DNA of 64,000 bases from Fidelibacterota bacterium (GTDB lineage: Bacteria; Marinisomatota; Marinisomatia; SCGC-AAA003-L08; GCA-002719095). Shown in pieces: positions 1 to 8,984 of this stretch. Position 1 is the stretch's first letter. Each line of letters begins with the position of its first letter. Location: contig PAHI01000042.1 in assembly GCA_002705575.1 (NCBI GenBank), positions 5,922-69,921 of the forward strand, in the 5' to 3' direction. Below the pieces are notes generated by a model, which saw only the letters and a program-made list of their open reading frames with translations, did no database searches and was not told the origin of the DNA. A program made the translations under genes and the position numbers.

Positions 1-753
1 ATCTTTTTTAACAATAAATTCACCATTTGAAGTAATTTCAACTATAGGATAACCAATATTTTCTAAATCCTTAACGCTTTCCCATCCACTAAAATTCCCA
101 CCAGTACACTGAGCCCCACATTCGATAATATGCCCTGCAACAGTACCGCTAGCGAGCAAATCATAATCATCTCTTTTCCAGCCAAACTCATAAATACAAG
201 GACCTAAAACAAGACCTGGGTCAGACACTCTTCCTGTTAAAACTATATCAGCGCCTAAATCAAGAGCTTCTGAAATATTAAATGAGTCAATATATACGTT
301 AGCAGAGCAAACATCCTTAATAACTTCATTAATATTTAATCCATTATCTAAATTTTCAAAAGATACACCCTTTTTAAGAAACTCACCTAATTTGCCTAAA
401 ATATCATCACCACTAATTACAGCTACTTTAATATCTACATTTAATTGTTCAGATAGCTCTAGAATAGACTTTTTACACTCTTCTGGATTAACACCTCCTG
501 CATTAGTTATAACCTTAATACCTTTTGATTTTATCTGAAAAAGGGACTCTTTTAAAAAGCCAATAAAATCTTTAGCATACCCTGCTTTAGGATTTTTATT
601 TTTCTGTTTCTGCATTATAGAAAGTGTAACTTCTGCCAGATAATCCATGGTCAAATAATCAATTTCACAAGAATTAACTAAGTCGATAGGAGCTTGAGAT
701 GAGTCTCCCCAAAAACCTTGTCCGTTTGCTATTTTAATTGCATTTTTTAACAT
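1..753 (-). CDS. AtuA-like (DUF1446) family protein, N-terminal part
   Basis: The reading frame is open from an ATG at 753 to the window edge, giving the first 251 residues; the C-terminal part lies outside the window. The N-terminus reads KIANGQGFWGDSSQ, then IDYLTMDYLAEVTL, and later a TNAGGVNP motif and an LTGRVSDPGLVLGP motif, all typical of the acyclic terpene utilization AtuA / DUF1446 family. Members are usually 450-600 residues and are often found beside biotin-dependent acyl-CoA carboxylase genes. The start overlaps the end of the upstream carboxylase beta gene by 7 bases, so the two are probably co-translated. The biochemical role of this family is not settled; a part in branched-chain or isoprenoid acyl-CoA breakdown is inferred from context. 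Confidence 0.8.
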   Translation of the reverse strand, partial: MLKNAIKIANGQGFWGDSSQAPIDLVNSCEIDYLTMDYLAEVTLSIMQKQKNKNPKAGYAKDFIGFLKESLFQIKSKGIKVITNAGGVNPEECKKSILELSEQLNVDIKVAVISGDDILGKLGEFLKKGVSFENLDNGLNINEVIKDVCSANVYIDSFNISEALDLGADIVLTGRVSDPGLVLGPCIYEFGWKRDDYDLLASGTVAGHIIECGAQCTGGNFSGWESVKDLENIGYPIVEITSNGEFIVKKD

Positions 754-2393
754 TGAAAAACACTAAATCTAGGAGCAGGTAATTTAGATTGATTGTTAAT
801 TATTTCTAAGCTTCTTATTAAAACTTCTCTACTATTGTCAGGATGTATAATTTCATCAACCCACATTCTAGCTGCGCCATATTCAGCTTTTGTTTGTTTG
901 TTGTAATTTAATTTTATTTCATTATAGATTCTATCTTTTTCCGCATCATCAATATCACTCATTTTTGAGATTTTAATTTGGGCAAGAGTTTTTGCGGCTT
1001 GCTCTCCTCCCATCACAGCTAATTTGGCACAAGGCCAAGAATACATAAACCTAGGTTCATAAGCTCTCCCAGACATAGCATAATTACCTGCTCCATAACT
1101 ACCTCCAATTAACAATGAGATTTTGGGAACTATCGAGTTTGATACAGCATTAACCATTTTAGCACCATCTTTAGCTATTCCTCCCCATTCAGAATCTTTT
1201 CCAACCATAAAACCATTTACATCATGTATAAAAATAATAGGAACTTTATCTTGGTTGCAATTCATTATAAATCGAGCACCTTTATCTGCAGATTCAGAAT
1301 AGACGACTCCTCCTAGCTGCATACCTCCATTTTGATTTCTAATTACTAATCTTTGGTTAGCCACAATTCCTACATTATACCCTCCAATTCTTGCGCTACC
1401 ACATAAAAGAGTCTTACCATAATCTTTTTTAAACTCATAAAATTGACTACCATCGACTAATCTTGAAATAACTTCACGCATATCATATTGACCTGGATTA
1501 TTTGGATTAAAAAGCTTATTTAAATCCTTAATATCATAGTCAGGCTCTACAACCGGATTTTTATTGAACATCTTCCTATTATCATGGTTAATATTACCAA
1601 TCATGTCTTTTATGCAGTCTAAAGCATCAATATCATCTTTAGCCCTATAGTCAGCTGTACCACTTATTGAGGTGTGAGTATGAGCACCACCTAACTCTTC
1701 TTGGCTTATATCTTGGCCTATAGCTGCTTTTACAAGAGCAGGTCCTGCCAAAAACATACTTGCACCTTCAACAATAATATACTTATCAGACATTACAGGC
1801 AAATAAGCTCCTCCAGCTATACATGGACCCATAACAGCAGAAATCTGAGGAACACCATAGCTAGACAATTTTGCATTATTATAAAATATGCGACCAAAAT
1901 GAGCTTCATCAGGAAAAACCTGGTCCTGAAGAGGTAGAAAAACTCCTGCTGAATCAACTAAATAAATCACTGGAATATTATTCTCTAATGCTATTTTTTG
2001 AGCTCTTAACGTCTTTTTAAGAGTTATTTCAAAATATGCCCCTGCTTTAACTGTAGCATCATTTGCTATAACCATACAATCAAACCCAGAGACTTTAACA
2101 ATAGACGTAATAACGCCTCCTGCTGCAGGACTTCCGTAATCATCATACATCTCATATCCTGCAAATAAACCTAATTCAAATGAAGAAGTATTACTATCTT
2201 TAAGATAATCTATTCGTTCTCTAGCAGTAAGCCTTCCCTTATTATGCTGCTTATCAATAGCTACACTACCTCCACACATCAATATTTTATTTACTTTTTC
2301 ATTATAATCTGAAATCATTTTAGAAAAGTTGTTAATATTAGATTCAATATCTACATTAAGCCATTTTTTTATATCTGATCCAATTTTAACCAT
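747..2393 (-). CDS. acyl-CoA carboxylase beta (carboxyltransferase) subunit, methylcrotonyl/geranyl-CoA type
   Basis: This 548-residue protein is a full-length carboxyltransferase of the biotin-dependent acyl-CoA carboxylase family, which moves a carboxyl group from biotin to an acyl-CoA. It has the two crotonase-like halves: KGRLTARERIDYLKD near residue 53, the FLPLQDQVFPDEAHFGR segment near 150 that is characteristic of methylcrotonyl-CoA carboxylase beta, and VIANQRLVIRNQNGGMQLGG plus GGSYGAGNYAMSGRAY in the second half. Its neighbours are an AtuA-like gene (7-base overlap downstream) and accA (1 base upstream). The matching biotin carboxylase alpha subunit is not in the window. The exact substrate (3-methylcrotonyl-, geranyl- or another branched acyl-CoA) cannot be fixed from sequence alone. 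Confidence 0.88.
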   Translation of the reverse strand: MVKIGSDIKKWLNVDIESNINNFSKMISDYNEKVNKILMCGGSVAIDKQHNKGRLTARERIDYLKDSNTSSFELGLFAGYEMYDDYGSPAAGGVITSIVKVSGFDCMVIANDATVKAGAYFEITLKKTLRAQKIALENNIPVIYLVDSAGVFLPLQDQVFPDEAHFGRIFYNNAKLSSYGVPQISAVMGPCIAGGAYLPVMSDKYIIVEGASMFLAGPALVKAAIGQDISQEELGGAHTHTSISGTADYRAKDDIDALDCIKDMIGNINHDNRKMFNKNPVVEPDYDIKDLNKLFNPNNPGQYDMREVISRLVDGSQFYEFKKDYGKTLLCGSARIGGYNVGIVANQRLVIRNQNGGMQLGGVVYSESADKGARFIMNCNQDKVPIIFIHDVNGFMVGKDSEWGGIAKDGAKMVNAVSNSIVPKISLLIGGSYGAGNYAMSGRAYEPRFMYSWPCAKLAVMGGEQAAKTLAQIKISKMSDIDDAEKDRIYNEIKLNYNKQTKAEYGAARMWVDEIIHPDNSREVLIRSLEIINNQSKLPAPRFSVFQC

Positions 2394-2394
2394 A

Positions 2395-3354
2395 CTAATC
2401 TGTCCAATCTCCTATACTATTATACTTAGCCATTCTATTTTCAACCAATTGTTCATCTGTTAATTTAATTAATTCCTGGTATTCTGACAAAATAGCTTCC
2501 TTTAATTTTTTTGATGATCCCTGAGGGTCAATATGCGCAGAACCATTTGGCTCATCAATTATTAAATCTGCTATACCTATATCAAATAAATCTTTTGAAG
2601 TAACTTTCATAGAATCTGCTGCTTCATTAGCTTTTGCAGAATCTCTAAACAATATTGACGCACAGCCCTCAGGAGAAATAACAGAATACCATGAATTTTT
2701 CAAACATAATATTTTATCAGAAAGACCTATGGCTAAAGCTCCGCCTGAAGCACCTTCTCCAATAATAGTTGATATAATAGGAACTTTCAATTGCGACATT
2801 AAAATTAAGTTTTCTGCGATAGCTTGGCCTTGCCCTCTTTCTTCTGCACCTATTCCAGGATAAGCACCAGGAGTATCAATAATTGTTAAAATAGGTAATT
2901 TAAACTTTTCGGCCATTCTCATTATTCTTCCAGCCTTTCTGTAACCTTCAGGTCTAGGCATTCCAAAATTTCTAAACAATTTATCTTTAGTACCCTTTCC
3001 TTTCTCTTGGGCTATAATAATAAACTTAACATCATCTATAAACGCAATTCCTGATAATATAGCAGAATCATCTGAATAAAGCCTATCACCATGAAGTTCG
3101 AACCAATAGTTTGTCATCATTTCAATATAATCCTTAGCATGCGGACGACTAGGGTGCCTTGCTAACTGAACAATCTCCCATCTAGATAAATTATTATAGA
3201 TTTTATCTTTTTTAGAAATTAATTCTTGTCTTAATACATCTATCTGCTTTTGTACATCTATGCCCGTATTCTCAGACGTATTTTCTAGCAATCTAATTTT
3301 ATCTTCAATCTCTTTTAAGGGTAATTCAAAATCTAATATATATTTTTCACTCAT
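2395..3354 (-). CDS. accA: acetyl-CoA carboxylase carboxyltransferase subunit alpha
   Basis: A 319-residue AccA that, with AccD, forms the carboxyltransferase making malonyl-CoA for fatty-acid synthesis. Family landmarks are the N-terminal helical segment, the WEIVQLARHPSRPHAKDYI block near residue 60, FGMPRPEGYRKAGRIM, ILTIIDTPGAYPGIGAEERG and IIGEGASGGALAIG, all well conserved; the length is usual. The ATG at 3354 overlaps the end of the upstream glycosyltransferase by 8 bases, so translation is probably coupled. accD and the biotin carboxylase genes are not in this window. Confidence 0.95.
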   Translation of the reverse strand: MSEKYILDFELPLKEIEDKIRLLENTSENTGIDVQKQIDVLRQELISKKDKIYNNLSRWEIVQLARHPSRPHAKDYIEMMTNYWFELHGDRLYSDDSAILSGIAFIDDVKFIIIAQEKGKGTKDKLFRNFGMPRPEGYRKAGRIMRMAEKFKLPILTIIDTPGAYPGIGAEERGQGQAIAENLILMSQLKVPIISTIIGEGASGGALAIGLSDKILCLKNSWYSVISPEGCASILFRDSAKANEAADSMKVTSKDLFDIGIADLIIDEPNGSAHIDPQGSSKKLKEAILSEYQELIKLTDEQLVENRMAKYNSIGDWTD

Positions 3355-4252
3355 ATCGTTTTAAAATTCTTTTTATCATTAGATGAAAGTAAGATACATA
3401 TTTTTTCACCTTAATACTAAGCATAATAAGAAAACTCACCTCTCTCCATAATCTATTTTCATATCGGTGCTTTTTATAATATTTGAACATTGAATCATGA
3501 AAATAACCTATAACTTTAAATGGATGAGAATTTGCACTTTTTCCTCTATAATGAACAACTTCAGCAAAAGGATAATAATAAACTTCAATACCTTGCTTGT
3601 TCATTCTAAGGCAATAATCAGTATCTTCACAATACATAAAAAACGATTCATCAAATAATCCAACTCTTTTTATAGTCTCTGAACGTAAAAACATAAAAGC
3701 ACCACTGATAACTTCTACTTTATGTATTGCATATTCATCTAAGTAAAGAAGATTGAAACTTCCTATATGCTTATTATTAGGGAAAAGTTTATCTAATCCG
3801 ATAATTTTATAAAATGAATTTACTATACCTGGCAACGACCTCTTACAGCTTATCTGTAATGAATTATCAGAATTTAAAACTTTAGCAGTAGCACAGCCTA
3901 TATTTGGATTTAAATCTAAATAACTCTTCATATTAGTAAAGCAATCCTTTTTTACAAAAGTATCTGGGTTCAATATGCAAACATACTTTCCATTACAGCG
4001 AGACAAACCAATATTGATTGCTTTAGAAAAACCCAGATTAGAATCATTGACAACAATATCTAAATCAGTAAAATCACGATTCTTGCTAATATATTCTTTA
4101 AGATTTAAGATAGATGTATCTCTAGAAAAATTATCTACAACAATTATTTGCAGTTTAGATAAATTGAATCCACAATTATAAATTGATTCTACACACTCTT
4201 TCAAATAATTTTGAGTATTGTAATTAACAATTACAACAGATATATCTACCAT
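3347..4252 (-). CDS. family 2 glycosyltransferase (rhamnosyltransferase-like)
   Basis: A 301-residue GT2 enzyme of the WbbL/RfbF type, expected to transfer a nucleotide-activated sugar to a cell-surface glycan. The N-terminal GT-A fold is shown by DISVVIVNYNTQNYLKEC, the DNFSRDTSI turn, the LNPDT metal-binding segment near residue 105 and FFMYCEDTDYCLRMNKQG, followed by VVHYRGKSA. The C-terminal 40 residues are basic and may lie on the membrane. It ends with TGA and overlaps the polyprenol-phosphate mannosyltransferase-like gene by 7 bases. Together with the rfbD-like gene it suggests a small polysaccharide-assembly set; the sugar is unknown. Confidence 0.85.
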   Translation of the reverse strand: MVDISVVIVNYNTQNYLKECVESIYNCGFNLSKLQIIVVDNFSRDTSILNLKEYISKNRDFTDLDIVVNDSNLGFSKAINIGLSRCNGKYVCILNPDTFVKKDCFTNMKSYLDLNPNIGCATAKVLNSDNSLQISCKRSLPGIVNSFYKIIGLDKLFPNNKHIGSFNLLYLDEYAIHKVEVISGAFMFLRSETIKRVGLFDESFFMYCEDTDYCLRMNKQGIEVYYYPFAEVVHYRGKSANSHPFKVIGYFHDSMFKYYKKHRYENRLWREVSFLIMLSIKVKKYVSYFHLMIKRILKRYE

Positions 4253-4962
4253 AATCTAAAAAGCCTTTTTAAGGCTAGCTTAGGCACAAGAAACATCGCT
4301 TCAAAAATAATGGCTCTAGACATTTTTGAATCACCTACAGTTCTATCATGGAATATAATTGGAGTTTCTTTAATTGTGAAGTTTTTTATCCATGCTAAAA
4401 AATTAACTTCAATCTGAAAAGAGTAACCTTGAGATTTGACCTTATTAAAATTTATAGATTCAATAACTCTTCTATTGATACATTTATAGCCACTTGTCGA
4501 ATCATTAACATTTAAACCTGTTAAGATTTTTACATATATATTAGCAAAGTAGCTTAGCAGTAATCTTGACATAGGCCAATTAACTACATTAACACCTTTA
4601 ATATACCTACTTCCAATAACTAAATCGTAATTATCAGAAATAGATATTAAATCTGGAATTGAATTTGGATTATGAGATAAATCTGCATCTATTTGAATAA
4701 TTTTTTCATAATGACGCTCTATTGCCCACTTAAACCCATCCTTATAAGCACTGCCCAATCCCATTTTAGATTTTTGAAGAATTGTATTTAAATTAGACAT
4801 ACGGATCTGCATTTTTTTAACAATTGCATAAGTTTCATCGCTAGATTGGCCATCTACAACCAAAATATCTAAATCTATATCCAAACCATTAATAATATTA
4901 ATAATTTTTTTTATATTCCTAGATTCATTATACGTTGGAATTATAACTATATTTTTATTCAT
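4246..4962 (-). CDS. polyprenol monophosphomannose synthase-like GT2
   Basis: A 238-residue protein with the form of Dpm1-type enzymes, which transfer mannose (or a similar sugar) from its GDP-sugar to a polyprenyl phosphate. Motifs are IIPTYNESRNI at the N-terminus, LVVDGQSSDET, the metal-binding DADLSHNP near residue 93, GSRYIKG and the NVNDSTSGYKCINRR segment near 150. It has no C-terminal membrane domain, so it is the soluble short form. It overlaps both the GT2 gene downstream and the rfbD-like gene upstream by 7-8 bases. Confidence 0.87.
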   Translation of the reverse strand: MNKNIVIIPTYNESRNIKKIINIINGLDIDLDILVVDGQSSDETYAIVKKMQIRMSNLNTILQKSKMGLGSAYKDGFKWAIERHYEKIIQIDADLSHNPNSIPDLISISDNYDLVIGSRYIKGVNVVNWPMSRLLLSYFANIYVKILTGLNVNDSTSGYKCINRRVIESINFNKVKSQGYSFQIEVNFLAWIKNFTIKETPIIFHDRTVGDSKMSRAIIFEAMFLVPKLALKRLFRLW

Positions 4963-5833
4963 CTAAGACTCTTTCTTTGCTTCTATTTAAATAGTAATCA
5001 ATTGAGTATACATCAATATTGAGCTCATTTAATATTTTATCAGTTTTTAAATACGTGTTTTTAGGTCTATTTGCCTTAAAATTAATTACTTTAGAATCTA
5101 CTGAATTAATAAGATTAGAATTAAACCCAAATAGATTCGCTATTTTAACCGCAAAGTTATATCTATTAATTGGTTCTAAGCAACCAACATTATATATATC
5201 ATAATTATTCAACATAATAACTGCCTGAGCAACCTCAGATATTAGCTCAACCGAAGTTGGATTAGAAACCTGATCTACAACTACGTTGATTTTTTTATTG
5301 CTTTTCAAATTATTGTACACCCATGCTAAAAAATTACTCTTATTATATATGTAATGACTAAACAAAGTACTACAACGAAAAATTGAAAAACACCTATTTG
5401 AAGACATAAGCAAGTTTTCTGCTTCTAGCTTCAATTTACCATAATAGTTTACGGGATTAGGTTTATCATATTCAGTATAACTTCTTTTAAAACCATCAAA
5501 AACATAATCAGAGGATATATGAATGATATTGCAATTTTTATCCGAATACTTTAAAATATTTTGAAGACCTCGAAATATTACACCTCTTGAATATTCTTTT
5601 TCGATTTCACAACTATCAACATCATTAAATGAAGCACAATTAATAATTATTTCAGGATAATATTTAGTAAGAATATTCTCAACATCTTTTTTACTAGATA
5701 CATCCATATGAATAATATCTTTGTTTTCAGGATTCTTTGATGTGCTAACTACATTAAATACTTTGCCTAAACTATACGATAAAAAAAGACCTAACTGTCC
5801 TTTAGCTCCAGTAATAAGAATGCGTTTTGACAA
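4955..5833 (-). CDS. rfbD: dTDP-4-dehydrorhamnose reductase-like SDR protein
   Basis: A 292-residue extended short-chain dehydrogenase. The Rossmann start ITGAKGQLG, the HISSDYVFDG segment near residue 105, the catalytic YYGKLKLEAE (Tyr-Lys pair) and the VVDQVSNPTSVELISEVA segment match RfbD, which makes dTDP-L-rhamnose. The gene is directly followed on the transcript by two glycosyltransferases, which supports a nucleotide-sugar role. RfbA, RfbB and RfbC are not in the window, so the same fold acting on another 4-keto sugar remains possible. The start codon lies next to the purE stop. Confidence 0.8.
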   Translation of the reverse strand: MSKRILITGAKGQLGLFLSYSLGKVFNVVSTSKNPENKDIIHMDVSSKKDVENILTKYYPEIIINCASFNDVDSCEIEKEYSRGVIFRGLQNILKYSDKNCNIIHISSDYVFDGFKRSYTEYDKPNPVNYYGKLKLEAENLLMSSNRCFSIFRCSTLFSHYIYNKSNFLAWVYNNLKSNKKINVVVDQVSNPTSVELISEVAQAVIMLNNYDIYNVGCLEPINRYNFAVKIANLFGFNSNLINSVDSKVINFKANRPKNTYLKTDKILNELNIDVYSIDYYLNRSKERVLDE

Positions 5834-6295
5834 TTATAGCTTTGCTCCATTACGCTTAAACTTATCTAACTTATCAACAACATCAATATCTGATAAAGAA
5901 AAAACTTCCGCACAAAATATTGCAGAATTAATAAAACCAGCTTTACCTACTGTCATTGTAGCAACAGGGACTCCTTTAGGCATCTGTAAAGTTGCCAAAA
6001 GAGAATCAAGTCCATCTAATATCCCTCCAGGAAGAGGTACGCCTATTACCGGCAAAGTTGAATTCGCCTTTAAAGCTCCCGCTAAATGTGCAGCCATGCC
6101 TGCAGCTCCAATTAAAATAGAATATCCGTTTTTCCTTGCATTTACTGCAAAATCATGAACTTTTACAGGGTTTCTATGTGCGGAAAGTATATGCACTTCA
6201 TAATCAATCCCAAAATAATCAAAATATTCTTTAGATGATTCTACGTACCTTAAATCACTTTCACTACCAAGTAAAATAGCTACTTTTTTATTCAT
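5834..6295 (-). CDS. purE: N5-carboxyaminoimidazole ribonucleotide mutase
   Basis: A 153-residue PurE, which converts N5-CAIR to CAIR in purine synthesis. It has the ILLGSESDLRY nucleotide-binding start, the SAHRNP motif with the catalytic histidine near residue 40, GAAGMAAHLAG, and VIGVPLPGGILDGLDSLL. The variable part of that last loop (VGVP followed by LPGG-DGLDSLLA) fits the bacterial class I enzyme that needs PurK rather than the animal class II form. It overlaps the upstream DUF4837 gene by 8 bases; no other pur gene is nearby. Confidence 0.95.
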   Translation of the reverse strand: MNKKVAILLGSESDLRYVESSKEYFDYFGIDYEVHILSAHRNPVKVHDFAVNARKNGYSILIGAAGMAAHLAGALKANSTLPVIGVPLPGGILDGLDSLLATLQMPKGVPVATMTVGKAGFINSAIFCAEVFSLSDIDVVDKLDKFKRNGAKL

Positions 6296-7325
6296 AACTA
6301 TATTCTCCTTTTTTTTTAATTTGCTTAAATACTGACTCTATTTGTTTTAAATAAATCATTTTATTATTACCAGGATTATTAATTAAACCTATAAATAAAA
6401 CTGATTTATTATTATTTATATTATATATATAACTGACATATGGACCACCAACTTTAGGTATAGTATCTACTTTATCACCAAAAACAAAAATATCTGAATG
6501 AACATATGTACCTCCAATAATATAGTTATTATTATGTGTTAACTTATAAGAATTCCTATCCTGAAAATCACTTATCCTTAATAAACTTGAATCTTTAACA
6601 ATTTCATTAAATGTATTTTGAATTTCTGATAAACATAATCTTGGATTTAAACATTTATCAATTTCTTTAACGATCACCCATCTAATAGGATCCCCTAAAG
6701 ATGGACGCCCTCTTCCAACCCATAACAAGCTATCATTGTTTCTTATATATTCATAATTATGATCAAGAACTATATCTAAACCAAATTTATTCCTTATATC
6801 GTCTATAATATTTTCATTCTTAGGAATTTCTTTATATTTGCTAAATATATCTGCATCAATTCTGTTAACCATGCAATCTGATAAAATAGAATCATAATTA
6901 AATAATATATTTTTAAATTCTATTGCATCTATAGCTTCAATTCCAATTATAGACTGATTTTTGCTATAATAATTATTAATAATATCAACCTTACTGCTAT
7001 CATTTTTATTTTTAAACATTCTATCATAAAAAGCATCTCCTGTTTGATCCTTAGGACTACTAATCTTCAAGCATATAATTAATGGATATGCTTTAAATAA
7101 ATTAAAATCATTTGGAGTAATCCATTTTAGATTATAATAATTTTCTTCAATAGGCATGAATCGATTTTTTAAATCTAAATACTGTTTTAAAAATAAAGCT
7201 GAATAAAGACTGTCTATCTTCGAAGATACAACTATAATTTGATTAGACTCAACTTCTTTAAGTTCATTTGAGCAGGATACGAGAAAAAGTAGAAAAAAAA
7301 CACCAAAAAAAGTTAGAATCTTCAT
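6288..7325 (-). CDS. DUF4837-family lipoprotein
   Basis: A 345-residue protein with a lipoprotein signal (hydrophobic stretch ending LFLVSC, acylated Cys at residue 18). After it comes NQIIVVSSKIDS, then FGLDIVLDHNYEYIRNND with LLWVGRGRP, and near the C-terminus GGPYVSYIYNINNNKSVLFIG and YLKQIESVF. This order fits the DUF4837 family that I know from Bacteroidetes and relatives, whose function is unknown. The mature protein is probably anchored at the periplasmic face of a membrane. It overlaps purE and the upstream methyltransferase gene by a few bases, but that does not indicate a shared pathway. Confidence 0.7.
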   Translation of the reverse strand: MKILTFFGVFFLLFLVSCSNELKEVESNQIIVVSSKIDSLYSALFLKQYLDLKNRFMPIEENYYNLKWITPNDFNLFKAYPLIICLKISSPKDQTGDAFYDRMFKNKNDSSKVDIINNYYSKNQSIIGIEAIDAIEFKNILFNYDSILSDCMVNRIDADIFSKYKEIPKNENIIDDIRNKFGLDIVLDHNYEYIRNNDSLLWVGRGRPSLGDPIRWVIVKEIDKCLNPRLCLSEIQNTFNEIVKDSSLLRISDFQDRNSYKLTHNNNYIIGGTYVHSDIFVFGDKVDTIPKVGGPYVSYIYNINNNKSVLFIGLINNPGNNKMIYLKQIESVFKQIKKKGEYSYE

Positions 7326-8167
7326 TTCTTTTTACAAACAAAAATTAAGGATGAAGCTCTCTTATTATTCCAAAAAATACCAACTAATGATACTGAAATT
7401 TGAATTAAAATGCGCATACTTGATAGAATTTTATTTTTATGACTCATTATAATATTATGAAAAGTGTCTAAATAAATAGGCTTATAAAATTTAATTTCAA
7501 AATTATACTTATCTAACAACAATCTCATTGTTTCAAAATTAAAATGCAATAGATGGCGTGGAGCATCGTAAGCAATCCACTTTTCTCTTAAAATGTTTCT
7601 TTCATAAGCATTATGGTTAGGCACAGCTATAACTAAGAGCCCTTTTTTATCTAGGACATTATTAATTGTTAAAAACGTACTATCTATATCATGAATATGC
7701 TCTAAAGAATGAAACATCGTAATCACATTAAATTTTTTTGATTTTTGCAATCCCTCAAGTTCATTTTGATTACTACTTCTAAAAAATGGATCATAACTGT
7801 AAGAATCCCAACCTTTGGTAGACATATACTTTGAAAACTGACCATCGCCTGACCCAAAATCAAGAAGAACCCTTTTTTTTCCAATAAAAGCATTCTCAAT
7901 AATTCTACTTTTAAAACGATTATTTACTCTTTGTAAAATTTTATAAATAACGCCTAAAACATTCTTTTTTCTGCCATGAGGCAAATAATTGATATTTTCA
8001 TAGTACTCAGCAATATCATTGCATCCTGGTCTTGGATTTAGCATTACTAAACCACATCTACACTTCTGAAGTTGATATCTGTAATTTTCATCAAAACGAT
8101 CTACTACTGATATATAATCATTTAAAAAAAAATCTGAGTCACACAATATGCATTTTATATATTCCAT
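7322..8167 (-). CDS. class I SAM-dependent methyltransferase with N-terminal Cys cluster
   Basis: A 281-residue protein. The first 45 residues carry two Cys pairs (CILC near residue 6 and CRC near 37) followed by GLVMLNPRP, a zinc-ribbon-like head seen in methyltransferases of polysaccharide clusters. A Rossmann-like SAM site follows: VLLDFGSGDGQFSKYM near residue 95, then NVITMFHSLEHIHD and GLLVIAVPNHNA, which is the Methyltransf_23 pattern. The C-terminus is hydrophobic and basic. The substrate is unknown; a lipid or sugar carrier is plausible given the nearby glycosyltransferases. It ends with TGA. Confidence 0.75.
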   Translation of the reverse strand: MEYIKCILCDSDFFLNDYISVVDRFDENYRYQLQKCRCGLVMLNPRPGCNDIAEYYENINYLPHGRKKNVLGVIYKILQRVNNRFKSRIIENAFIGKKRVLLDFGSGDGQFSKYMSTKGWDSYSYDPFFRSSNQNELEGLQKSKKFNVITMFHSLEHIHDIDSTFLTINNVLDKKGLLVIAVPNHNAYERNILREKWIAYDAPRHLLHFNFETMRLLLDKYNFEIKFYKPIYLDTFHNIIMSHKNKILSSMRILIQISVSLVGIFWNNKRASSLIFVCKKK

Positions 8168-8176
8168 AGGAACTAC

Positions 8177-8965
8177 CTACATTATTTTTCTTCTGAGTCC
8201 ATAATGAAGCAGAATACCCGAAATAATCATTAATAAAGAAATGTATTGAGCACCGCTGAGACCTAAAAACATAAATGAAAAGCCCTCTGAAGAGACTGGA
8301 TGCTCTCTTATAAATTCTATCAAAAAGCGTGAAACTCCAATTAAAAATAAATATTCAAAAAATAATTCACCTTTAAAATTAATTTTATTCCTAAAATTAT
8401 ATAAATAAAGAAAAATCACAAAATATATAGCCATTTCATATAGCTGAGTAGGAAATCTATAAAAATTCTCATCAGGAAACTGAACAGCCAATGGAAAAAA
8501 ATCAAATGATGTTCTAATGCCATCGCAATCATGAACAAGAAAGCATCCTACTCTTCCTATGGAATGCCCTAGAGCTAATAAAGGAGCGACGACATCTGAA
8601 TATTCAAGCCATGATAATTTATTTCTAAAAAGATATATAGATACTGCAATCAGTCCGCCAATAAGACCTCCATAAAAAACAAGACCTGAGCCACATGAAT
8701 GAATAGCATTTTTAAAATCTCCATCAATAATATACAAAAAACCTTCATGACTACTATGAAATCCAAACTCAAACATATAATACAATTTAGCACCGATAAT
8801 ACCGCCTAAGGCTGCCCAAAAAATAATATTATCTCCCACTTCAACTTCTACTTTTTTTTCACTTAAAGTTTTTCTAATTAATATGTTACAACTAAGAAAT
8901 GCTAAAAACATCATTAATCCAAAGCTTGAAATATTAAACCCCATAAACTCAAATCCAGGCCACAT
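8177..8965 (-). CDS. lgt: prolipoprotein diacylglyceryl transferase
   Basis: A 262-residue multi-spanning inner-membrane enzyme that adds diacylglycerol to the lipobox cysteine of prolipoproteins. Landmarks are GLMMFLAF near the N-terminus, GGIIGAKLYY, SCGSGLVFYGGLIGGL, the signature HSIGRVGCFLVHDCDG near residue 143, FPTQLYE and SRFLIEFIREHP. The cysteine-rich core usually reads GCFxNGCCYG; here it reads GCFLVHDCDG, a variant also common outside Proteobacteria. It serves the several lipoproteins in this window (DUF4837, RlpA, the TPR lipoprotein). Confidence 0.92.
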   Translation of the reverse strand: MWPGFEFMGFNISSFGLMMFLAFLSCNILIRKTLSEKKVEVEVGDNIIFWAALGGIIGAKLYYMFEFGFHSSHEGFLYIIDGDFKNAIHSCGSGLVFYGGLIGGLIAVSIYLFRNKLSWLEYSDVVAPLLALGHSIGRVGCFLVHDCDGIRTSFDFFPLAVQFPDENFYRFPTQLYEMAIYFVIFLYLYNFRNKINFKGELFFEYLFLIGVSRFLIEFIREHPVSSEGFSFMFLGLSGAQYISLLMIISGILLHYGLRRKIM

Positions 8966-8984
8966 AAAAACTCCTTTTTATTTA

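Noticed and set aside
1701..1937. Plus-strand open frame inside the carboxylase beta gene
   Set aside because: Its sequence is a Cys/Ser/His-rich shadow with no family likeness, opposite a fully conserved gene. The same holds for 5721-6158, 15924-16280, 32797-33117 and 54032-54669.
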